This document shows, in pieces, positions 47,301-58,600 of a DNA stretch of 64,000 nucleotides. The notes under the pieces were generated by a model, which was given only the letters and a program-made list of their open reading frames with translations, did no database searches and was not told the origin of the DNA. The position numbers and the translations under genes are program-made. The stretch is taken from positions 1,421,501-1,485,500 of the forward strand of contig OZ037766.1 of the NCBI GenBank assembly GCA_964035545.1, in the 5' to 3' direction. Positions within the stretch are counted from its first letter, which is position 1. Each line of letters begins with the position of its first letter. This DNA is from Bugula neritina (lineage: Eukaryota > Bryozoa > Gymnolaemata > Cheilostomatida > Bugulidae).

Positions 47301-49508
47301 TCTTACCTGCGTAGCATGCAGGTAGACAAGTAGTGAAATAGTCTTACCTGCGTAGCATGCAGGTAGACAAGTAGCTAAATAGTCTTACCTGCGTAGCATG
47401 CAGGTAGACAAGTAGTGAAATAGTCTTACCTGCGTAGCATGCAGGTAGACAAGTAGCTAAATAGTCTTACCTGCGTAGCATGCAGGTAGACAAGTAGTGA
47501 GGAGAGAGCACATGCACCATCCACCCAATCTTCTCAGGGTTATCATTCAGATCATTAAACATACTGTCTCTTTGCTCCTCACTTAATGTCTTTGAATCTA
47601 ACAAGTAAAGTTTCACTCCTAAATGATGTTTTTGTGTTACAACACATATATATTCCCAGTGAGATTTCACTCAATCTCTGCTGGGGTCAAACAACTCCCA
47701 GATCGCAAATTTTTAGACAATCTCAGTAAATAGGTTTTATACAGCAGAGGGGGCAGAAGAATGAAAATGTGTCTTGCAGTCTAGCTGTATGTATGGCAGC
47801 AGAAGGCATCTTTGACTTATTTTTATTTCAAGACGGCAGATGTAGAATTTTAACATCTTCAATCTTTAAGGCTTGTGTTTTTCATTTAGCATAGAAGGCA
47901 CAATTTTCAGTTAATTTTAGTTAGTATATAGAGCACAATTTTTATTTGACATACAGACAGACAGACAGGCTGACTTATCTAAAAGTTTAACCAGTGCTAA
48001 ATTTCGACCCTCATTATGAGAGTGAACAATCCCAGGCCTATCGATACATATAAAGATTACACCATGTTTATAACTGACTGACTAGTTGACTCTCCATAAT
48101 AATAACAGGCGAGATCAATTTCTGATCACTAATTTTTTGCTTACACATTCTCCTCCATTCAGCTGTACGCACATCAATTGTTTATGGCCTAAGTCTCTGT
48201 GAAGAAGCTGAATGCTGAGGGGAGGGCTTGCTCTAAGACCTTGAAACATTTCACTAATGTAGCCTGTGAGCATGCTTACCTGCAAACCCCATAGTCTTCA
48301 AGTCATCTTTGTTTGAGATTGGACTGTAGGCTATGCCATAAACCATAGGCCCTGCAAGCCAAATGGTAAAAAGGGCTTTAATTTCAGCATATGGTGTACA
48401 CACAACTAAATATATAAAATCCCCAGTCAAAATCATACTGGTTGTTAATGAATTTTCAGCATTCTAGTTCATTGTTGTAAATATAAATCAGTGTTGCTTT
48501 CCTCAATAGCATAACTGCCAAGGAATGTATTAGTAACCCCTGAGCTGGTCATGGCAAACTAATACAAAACAAATTAAAATATAACACATATAGTCATAAA
48601 TTTAGGCAAAGTTCACTAGAATTTCTCTGCTAGTGAAAGAAAACAGAAACACTAATAATTATTAATAGGCTTATCATAAGACAAGGTCGTTTTAATCCGA
48701 AAATGGAATTGCATATACTTGGTAACTTGGTTTAGGAGAACCAATAAACCATTCTTATTCTATTATATCTATATTTAGTATAACTCAACTGTTTCATCTT
48801 CTTAGCACAAACTGCACCGTTTGGCGTTTGAAAATAATCACATACCGCAATACACCTACCCTTACTTTTAGCCTTACAGTTACACCAACTAAAATAGCTT
48901 TAGCGTTCATGTTATCAGTTGTAACGCTAACTTAGTCTTCAGCTACTTACTAGTTACACTTACTGACTTAGTCTTACTACTACTGCTAATACTAACTACT
49001 AAGTCTAATCAAAACGTGTAATACTAATAGCAATACTAATACTAATAGTAATACTAAAAGTAAAATTTAAAGTAAACCTGAGAGTAAATTACAACTTACA
49101 ATAAATATAATACTTCAGTAACTACAACAACATCTCTTGACTCTTAGAGTCACTCTAAAAGTAAGAGTAAGACTTTGCTAATTAAATTACATTTTTAAAA
49201 TCAATTTTTAGTTTGATTTACTTTTAGTTTTTCTAAGTTTTAGTGATTTAGTTTTACTTTTAGTTTTACTGTTAGTGTTTTAAACTGTTTTAGTTGAAAT
49301 TTTACTAACCTAAAACAGGCCCTCTACCTGCTTCATCTATTCCTACCCAACAATCATTTTCTTGTGTTATAGAATTAGTATCTGATCCCGTGATAAAATT
49401 TAACGTATTGTTTTCTATATATTCAGAAATGTTTATATTACTACAACATTTGTATGTTTCTTGGGGTGAAACATTTTTCCGCTTCTCAGCTTTTGATTTA
49501 CCCGCCAT
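44368..49508 (-). CDS. RNASEH2A: Ribonuclease H2 catalytic subunit A
   Basis: Nuclear enzyme cleaving RNA in RNA:DNA hybrids and single ribonucleotides in DNA. Exons (minus): 49310-49508, 48280-48351, 47471-47597, 46291-46516, 45246-45330, 44837-44960, 44368-44509; 975 nt, 324 residues (human 299). Type 2 RNase H motifs: [19 protein letters not shown] with catalytic Asp58-Glu59, [19 protein letters not shown], and [20 protein letters not shown]. Near-identical family blocks include [17 protein letters not shown] and DPKTKDFL, then [19 protein letters not shown]. The N terminus is about 30 residues longer than human. The C terminus has a basic KSKKRK cluster then [18 protein letters not shown], including a PIP-box-like SFF context as in other RNASEH2A tails. 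Every intron is rich in tandem repeats, two of them involving the splice sites themselves. Confidence 0.97.
44575..44820. repeat. 15-bp minisatellite, about 13 copies, RNASEH2A last intron
   Basis: Perfect units GGTAGTATTAGTGAT followed by degenerate GTAGTAGCAG units up to the donor of exon 44837-44960. Confidence 0.95.
45344..46290 (-). repeat. 23-bp minisatellite, about 41 copies, filling RNASEH2A intron 4
   Basis: Minus-sense unit CTGTATAGTCTGAGTAATAT then ATA. The first unit starts at the splice donor itself (GCCAAG|gtgtagtctgag), and the array runs to about 15 bp from the acceptor. Confidence 0.95.
47097..47512 (-). repeat. 41-bp minisatellite made of RNASEH2A exon 3 end plus its splice donor, 10 copies
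   Basis: Each unit carries CTGCATGCTACGCAGGTAAG (minus sense), identical to the true exon-intron junction at 47471, preceded by exon sequence ACTTGTCTAC and followed by intron sequence ACTATTT. Confidence 0.95.
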
Positions 49509-49653
49509 ATTTGTATGAATTCAGTCTATACAAAGTGAGCTCTCTTCGTTGTATTAACAATGTCACGATAGGTAAAGCAAAAGTTTTCACGAAGAAAAGA
49601 ACTTAAGCTATGCTATTTTGTGACCTCAAGGATGTTCTGTCACCAATTTCATT
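49509..49653. promoter_or_regulatory. Bidirectional promoter of RNASEH2A and NAA25
   Basis: Only 145 bp separate the two divergent start codons, so both 5' UTRs and core promoters must share this segment. No TATA box is clear in either direction. AACAATGTCACG and TTGTGACCTCAAGG are the least AT-rich parts. Confidence 0.7.
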
Positions 49654-52600
49654 ATGGCACCAAAAAAGAAAAACCATGTGCAGCAAGCCTCTGCTGATTC
49701 TACTCAAGCTGTCGAACGAAAACTGAGATATGTATACGGTATGTGTTCATTAAATGTATGCAGAGACAAATGAACTACAATGGTAAAGTAAATAAATTTT
49801 TAAGTTTAGTAAATACTAACACTAACAATAACTTTTAGTTTTAGTTTTCACTTTCCAATTTTTATTTTATAAATTTATTCTTATTTTCATTTTGAACTCA
49901 ATTTGAAGTGGAAATTAATTTAAATTGTATAAGAAATTATTTTAATTCATGATAACATATATTCATAACAATGTTAATAATTAGTATTATTAAGTAGGTT
50001 TATTATATTGATTTTAAAATTAATAAATGATAACTTGTTACTATTACTATTAGTATTAGTATTACTATTAGTATTACTATTAGTATTACTATTGGTATTA
50101 GTATTAGTAATATTATTAGTATTACTATTAGTATTACTATTAGCCATTACATTAGCCTTAGGTGTTAGTGTTACTGTTACACTTATAGTTATGAGACTGA
50201 GTTATAGTTATACTAATAGTTATACATATAATTATATTAAATTTAAGAGTAATCATTATAATTTGAATTTCGTCTTTGACTTTCAGTTTGGGCTTAGCCT
50301 TGAGGTTTAGGGTTAGAATAACTGTAAGTTACTAAGTATAACTATAAGTATAAGATTAAGTATAACTGTGAGTATAACTATAAGTAATATTTAATTTTAT
50401 CATTGTGTATGTTAAATAATTTGATCATTTGTTAAGAAGTCAAAGGATTAAATTTAAAGTTTAATCCTTTCATTTTGATTTGGACTCGAATTATTCAATT
50501 TAGGTTGTAGTCTATAGGCCAATTTAAAAAAACTAATGATGTTTTGCAATCCAGTTTACTGCTTTTAGTTCTTGGTCTGACATGGTGGTTTTTCATTACT
50601 CTGTGAAAAAATTCATCTCAAATGTTTTCTATGTCTCTGTTTTAAACATCAATAAAGTGCATTGATAAAATTTCCTTGTTAAAGAGTTTTTTCGGGAACT
50701 TATTGAATTTTGTGTTTCAGACCTTCTTGATTTTGGGAATTACAAAAAGGCTTTGCAAGAAGCAGAAAAAGTTTTAAAGAAACATCCTAACTCCAACAGT
50801 GCCAAGGTAATTGATGAGTATTAATTCAAAGTGCCAACTTTTTAGATGAGCACGCGTTACTGCAGTGAATTGAACCAGGAAATAGAGGTCTGGAAGAGAA
50901 AGCATTAGTGACTGACTGCACTCTATTCAGAACAAACATGAAACTTCTACAGAATGAAGTTGATATCTTTTCTCTTTTAATATCAGTTGTTTGTTTAGTC
51001 TGCACCTATGGGATCTGGCGTATTTATAAAATGTCTTTAGTTCTCATTTGGATAACAAGATTGAAGGTAGTATGCTTTAGCAATGTTCCACAGTTTCTCA
51101 ATTTTTTATGTAGGTGCAAAACCAAGGAATTTTATTAGCTTCAGTTCTTCAAGTTTTTCTAATAAGCTTTTCAGAATATGCCTTTTCATTCTTTTTCTAC
51201 ATGTATGTCTTCTTTATATAGAACACAGGCTTTTCTCAATTTCTTCATTACTGCATCTACCTGATTGTAATTTGTATATTTCTTTTTGGATGGGCTCACC
51301 ATTATTGTAGAGTGTGAGTCAGTAATGTAGAGTCACTATGTAAGTTTGTTGCTATGGACTTTTTTGTAAGACAAATTAATATTCCTTGTTACTAAACAAC
51401 ATTTTCTCAGTATCTTTGCTTTAATAGAAAGTCAAGCTGTTTCCTGTTACTTACAGTCATTAAAGGGGTTGTCACTGATCAGACTCGGGCGTGTGCGGGA
51501 AGGATATGACATCATCAAGGAAGTTCACGACACAAAACCAGCTGATGAGTCAACACTGCAGGTGCTCACTGTTTGTTACAAGGAACTGAATAAGTGTAAG
51601 TGTTATCCTTACTCCTACTTACCCCTACTTACTCCTACTTACTCTCTACTTACTCTCTACTTACTCCTACTTACTCCTACTTACTCCTACTTACTCCTAC
51701 TTACTCCTACTTACTCCTACTTACTCTCTACTTACTCTCTACTTGCTCCTACTTGCTCCTACTTACTCTCTACTTACTCCTACTTACTCCTACTTACTAC
51801 TACTTACTACTACTTACTCCTACTTACTCCTACTTACTACTACTTACTCCTACTTACCCTTACACTCTAACAGTAAACATTTTAGATGTGGAGTTATTCT
51901 GTGTACTGAATAATGAAAAACACACTTTTCTAGTTTGTATGCTTTAGTATTAAAGTTTTTCAAAAGCATCTACTATGTATCTACTCTATATCTACTCTAT
52001 ATCTACTCTATATCTACTCTATATATACTGTGTATCTATTAGATATCTACTCTATATATACTGTATCTATTAGATATCTACTATATACATCTACTGCAGT
52101 ATGGCTAATAGCTGAGTTGTACGAGAATGCCGTGGAGCAGTCCGCAGACAATGAAGAATACCTCTCACACCTCTTCATGGCTCACGTCAGACTCGGCAAC
52201 TACAAGAAGCAGCACCAGACGGCCGTTAAACTCCACAAACTGAAGCCGGACAACAACCCGTACTATTACTGGAGCATCATGAGCCTTATTCTCCAGGTAT
52301 GCTCTACTTTATTCTCCAGGTACGCTCTGCTTTATTCTCCAGGTATGCTCTGCTTTATTCTCCAGGTATGCTCTGCTTTATTCTCCAGGTACGCTCTGCT
52401 TTATTCTCCAGGTACGCTCTGCTTTATTCTCCAGGTATGCTCTGCTTTATTCTCTAGGTACGCCTTGCACTGCGGGATATCTATTCTGCAGATATACCCT
52501 GAGCTATAAATACTAGTGGAAATGGTTATTCTGCAGATATACTTTGCAGTGTGAGAGTTTTCTGCAGATATACCCTTCACAGTGTATAGAAGTGTAGATC

Positions 52601-55600
52601 TATGTAAAAGCATGCTCCTGTTCTATTCTACATCACAATGTCGTTTCTCGTCAATCAGCACTTGACGAAAGACCGCAACTTTGTTGGGGGAGAGAATCAG
52701 ACTAGATACTGTGTTCCCTTCTGATTAGGGGGAGAGAATCAGACTAGATACTGTGTTCCCTTCTGATTAGGGGGAGAGAATCAGACTAGATACTGTGTTC
52801 CCTTCTGATTAGGGGGAGAGAATCAGACTAGATACTGTGTTCCCTTCTGGTTAGGGGGAGAGAATCAGACTAGATACTGTGTTCCCTTCTGATTAGGGGG
52901 AGAGAATCAGACTAGATACTGTGTTCCCTTCTGATTAGGGGGAGAGAATCAGACTAGATACTGTGTTCCCTTCTGATAGGGGGAGAGAATCAGACTAGAT
53001 ACTGTGTTCCCTTCTGATTAGGGGGAGAGAATCAGACTAATGTATTCTCTTCTGATTTCAGGCGAAGGAAGCAGATCCTAAGTTGGCTGCGTCTATGTTG
53101 CTTCCACTGGCTGAAAAGATGGCTCGTACTAATCGTACTAAACTAGCGTCTTTAGAGCTCAATGCAGGTATGCTATACTGTAGAGGTTGTGTTACTATAC
53201 TGTAGAGGTTGTGTTACTTTACTGTAGAGATTGTGTTACTATACTGTAGAGGTTGTGTTGCTATACTGTAGAGGTTGTGTTACTATACTGTAGAGGTTGT
53301 GTTACTGTACTGTAGAGGTTGTGTTACTGTACTGTAGAGGTTGTGTTACTATACTGTAGAGGTTGTGTTACTTTACTGTAGAGATTGTGTTACTATACTG
53401 TAGAGGTTGTGTTGCTATACTGTAGAGGTTGTGTTACTATACTGTAGAGGTTGTGTTACTGTACTGTAGAGGTTGTGTTACTGTACTGTAGAGGTTGTGT
53501 TACTATACTGTAGAGGTTGTGTTACTGTACTGTAGAGGTTGTGTTACTATACTGTAGAGGTTGTGTTACTATACTGTAGAGGTTGTGTTACTATACTGTA
53601 GAGGTTGTGTTACTGTACTGTAGAGGTTGTGTTACTATACTGTAGAGGTTGTGTTACTATACTGTAGAGGTTGTGTTACTATACTGTAGAGGTTGTGTAC
53701 TGTACTGTAGAGGTTGTGTTGCTGTACTGTAGAGGTTGTGTTACTGTGTCTGACGCTGGAGAAGCAGGGGAAGTTCGTCGAGTCTCTGGAGGTGTTGAGG
53801 AGTGACAGAGGCAGCAACCTGATGATAGACAGCATCTTCAAGCAGCAGAGGGTGGCCGAGCTGCTCATCTCTGTTGGCAAAGTGAACGAAGCCATTGACC
53901 TCTACAAGCATCTCATCTTAGAGAGGTAAGAAATAGCGTTTGCCAAATCGTGGCTCGTGTGTTATGTTGAGTGTTCTGTCATCTGACACCGTTTGTAAAA
54001 CTGGAAATATTTGCTGAATTCACGGCACCAGGAATATACGGCAGCGGTGAGTTGCTGTCTTGTCAGCGTGTTATGTCAGACTGAACGAGACTCTAATGTT
54101 ACCTTATTTAGGCATATTTATTTCCCTAGAATATATATTTACAAGCACTGTGTTGTTTGCATTACAAGCTGTCTAATCTTATAAGAGACGACACTGTATC
54201 TGTCTGCAGTGTCTATTTACTCTCCACTTATAGACCAGACAACTGGCTGTTCTACACCAGCTACATCTCCACTAGTCTCCAACTCATTGACTCGTCTGCA
54301 CACAATGGTCTAACTGACCAATCAGATGCTGCCAACTCATCTAAAGAAACGAATGACTCATCTTCGCATCTAAACAATCACAGGTTGGCTTATTTCTATT
54401 TCACACTTTATAAATGTTAGTAGTTATAGTGTAGTCTGTATAGTGTGAACTTAAGACAACCATATGGTCTGTATAGTCTGTATAGCGTAGTCTGTTGAAT
54501 GAAATTATTATTTAGGTTCATAGTTGACTAGGTTTAGAAAGAATACCTTCCACTAACATCTGATTTTCTTCTCCCCTTTAGCTCTGAGGATATCACAGTT
54601 GAGGGTCTAGTCTCATTTCTACGGAAGAATAGTGAAGAGAACATGACTCTAGACAAGCCCCAACGAGCCCCTCTGCTAGCTGTGCTGGAGATACTGTACA
54701 CACTTAGAGGTAGAGGTAAAGGGGAAGTGGAAGACTGTGGTAAGTTTCTACTACACACACCAACACTTTTGTTTTACTGCAGTACGGCTGTATAGTTTTG
54801 CCTGTCTGCCAGTCATACTTTGATTTATTATATTTTACTGTCGGCCATGTTTTACTCTCACAACTTCCTGTACGCTAATCTCAATAACTTGGCTTGTCAG
54901 CTGCTGGTACCTGCAATAACTAAGGGGAAAGCAACTCCCATGAAAATTAGTATTTATTTGCCATTTGTACTGCTGCTTTCACTAAGCAGTTTCTGTAATA
55001 CTGTCAGCTGAAGGCGTGTTTACTGTCAGCTAAAGGTGTGTGTGCTGTCAGCTAGAGGTATGTTTGCTGTCAGCTGAAGGCGTGTTTACTGCCGTTACAG
55101 ATGAACAGCTGCTCACCAATATCTTGAAGTACTGTCAAATGTTTGGCAACAAGCCATGCTGTTACAAAGATCTCTTCAAGTACTTTGACACGCTGCTCAG
55201 TATCTACCCTGCAGAAGAATTGCTAGACAAGGTGTGGACATCATTGGAGGTTGGAACTGACGGAATCAGTAATAATTGCGTGCTCCATTGTAGCGATGTG
55301 AGTATAGACATAGTAGGTGTTGACATAGTAGGTGTTGACATAGTACGTGTTGACATAGTACGTGTTGACATAGTACGTGTTGACATAGTACGTGTTGACA
55401 TAGTCTGATACGTGTTCCATAGGTTCCATAGATAATTTGGTTCTTCTTTTTCTATCTGCTGTGTAATATCTGCCTCTCTCTACTCTCTACTTGTACTACT
55501 TGTACTACAGACTAAAAGTATGCAGAGACATATATTATACAACCAACTGGAGAGGTTGAGTGGTATTCAAAGACATCTAGACTCTAAAGCAAAGATATCT

Positions 55601-58600
55601 AAGGCTAGAGATTTGTACACACAGTTTATCACAGCCTCTTCTACAGGTACCTGGTTACTATGGTTACCGTATACATTTCCTTTCTTAGTTTTTTTGTCAC
55701 ATGGAGCCCTGTATAAATAACTCATTGCTAATAGTTGCCATTTGCGTTGGTCTTTACTAAGTTTTCCTCCAACATATAAATGGGGAATATATGCATGTAG
55801 TATGTAGAGGCGGTGTGCGTTTCACATTATACTGTAAGAAGTAAGATTAAAAACAGCTGTTCTACTCTCTCTGTTAGCAACTATATATATCATGTTGATG
55901 CAGTGGAGAAGGGGGTGCTGAGTACAGAGCTGAAGATATGTGGGGGTTACCTGCTCCTGGCAGCTCACCATCTCATAGATGTGTACGAGGAGACGGGAGA
56001 AGATAACTTGTTAGTTGAGTGTCTCGCCTGGCTGGAGGAGGGGGTGAAGTGTAACCCCGCTAATCACGGCTTCACGTTACTTCTGCTCTACCTCTACACG
56101 TCAATAGGTACTTATTCACCGACATATAGATTATAGATAGTAATCTGTACTTCTGATTTACCTATCTTATTTACATGTTTAACTCCTCTTTTCTTAATTT
56201 ACTTATTTTATTGCTGTATTAGCCACGTCTCTACTGTATTCTACACTTTGCAGGTGCCTATGGTCCCGTCCCGCAGCTTGTCCATCAAATGGAAATCAAG
56301 CAAATTCTCTACGACTCCATGGGGTGAGATCTAGAACTGGGTCTATATTTAGAACTGAGTATATATTTAGAATTGGGTCTATATTTAGAATATCGTTGCT
56401 CGCCTGCAGGTCATAAGAAGTGTTCAAATTATACACTGTGTTTGTGTTGGGTTTAACTGTGAGATATTTGTATACACAGCCACCTGTACAGCACACAAGC
56501 CATGGCGTACGGCTATTTCTCCTCTGCCTCTCTCCTCTACGACCAGATGCTGAAGTACTTCCACTCTGCCAACAGAGAAATTTCTGACGCTCTTATCCAG
56601 TGCTACAAGTTCGGCACTTTCTCCAAGGTAACTCATACTCTGCGTATGTCATACTCTGTGTATGTCATACTCTGTCAGTCAGTAACTCACTCTCTCACAG
56701 TTAGTAACTCACTCACTCTCAGTCTGGCAATTAATAAGCCATACTAGTAACTTATGCCAGTTAGTTAGTAACACTCTTTCAATTATCAAGCATTCTTTCA
56801 GTGTCAGTGTTTCTAACTCAAACTTGTTTGAGCAAGTAATTCTACTGAGTAGAATATTGTTTCAAGTGTAAAACTTAAATTAAACCTTGTTGAATGATTC
56901 CAATGGTGTGATTTATTATGTTTAGCTTCATCCCTATGACCCTTTATATACTAATATATATACTATGTTGTGAGAAGTTCATAAGTATGTAGCCTGAGTA
57001 ACACCTTAGGGCTTAGTGTGAGTAACTGTGTAGTCTGAGTAACTGTATAGTCTGAGTAACTGTATAGTCTGAGTAACTGTATAGTCTGAGTAACTGTATA
57101 GTCTGAGTAACTGTATAGTCTGAGTAACTGTATAGTCTGAGTAACTGTATAGTCTGAGTAACTGTATAATCTGAATAACTGTATAGTCTGAGTAACTGTA
57201 TAGTCTGAGTAACTGTATAGTCTGAGTAACTGTATAGTCTGAGTAACTGTATAGTGTGAGTAACTGTGTAGTCTGAGTAACTGTGTAGTCTGAGTAACTG
57301 TGTAGCCTGAGTAACTGTATAGCCTGAGTAACTGTATAGTCTGAGTAACTGTATAGTCTGAGTAACTGTATAGTCTGAGTAACTGTATAGTCTGAGTAAC
57401 TGTATAGTCTGAGTAACTGAATAGTCTGAATAACTGTATAGTCTGAGTAACTGTATAGTCTGAATAACTGTATAGTCTGAGTAACTGAATAGTCTGAGTA
57501 ACTGTATAGTCTGAGTAACTGTATAGTCTGAGTAACTGTATAGTCTGAGTAACTGTATAGTCTGAATAACTGTATAGTCTGAGTAACTGTATAGTCTGAG
57601 TAACTGTATAGTCTGAGTAACTGTATAGTCTGAGTAACTGTATAGTCTGAGTAACTGTTCAGGTGGAGGAGTTTGGGGAGTTCCAGAAAAGAGTCCCCAA
57701 CTCTGTGCAGTATGCTTTGGCTGTAAACGAGAAACAAATTCTAGACATGATAGTGGACTGTAAGAGTTACGATACCCTGGCCTACACCATCACATGCATG
57801 GAGAACATCCCCGAGCTGGGTGAGTCACACGTGTCAAGGTCATTGAGTCGTTGTAACTTGTTGTTGTCTTCCCCTACCTTCCTCTATTCTACACTGAAGG
57901 ATTTTGTATCATTAATTTCTTATTCAGGCTTTCCCTAGTTTCATAGCAACAGTTTAATAAGAGTATGAATAAGCCAAACTAACTGCTAATTAGTAATAAC
58001 AAAATAATCTAGTTATAGTAAAGTAAAAATTATTTTTAAATTATTTAAAGTTGAACTTGGAGACACCAGAACTGGCAGTTTTATTCTTCTAACCAGCTCT
58101 GTGTGTTAGTCTGTTGTGTAGACAGTGTATTGCCTTGTTCCTTGTAGATACAATAGTCTGGGATGACTTGAGGGATAATAGGGAGTTGTCTGTCTCCGAT
58201 CACTGGGATCAGCTGACCTTCACCTCAGCCAATCAGCTCGCAACTTTTGAAGAGCAGGTGTGTTCCCATTTTACCACAGTGTTTGTGACAGGCAGTAGTA
58301 ATTGGTTACTAGTCGAAGTAGTAAACAGTTACTAGTAGAAGTAGTAAATAGTTACTAGTAGAAGTAGTAAACAGTTACTAGTAGAAGTAATAAACAGTTA
58401 CTAGTAGAAGTAGTAAACGGTTACTAGTAGAAGCAGTAAACAGTTACTAGTAGAAGTAGTAAACAGTTACTAGTAGAAGTAGTAAAACAGTTACTAGTAG
58501 AAGTAGTAAACAGTTACTAGTAGAAGTAGTAAACAGTTACTAGTAGAAGTAGTAAACAGTTACTAGTAGAAGTAGTAAACGGTTACTAATAGAAGTAATA

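Noticed and set aside
57006-57737. 243-residue open frame of YSDYTVTQTIQL-type repeats
   Set aside because: Antisense translation of the 17-bp array in NAA25 intron 13.
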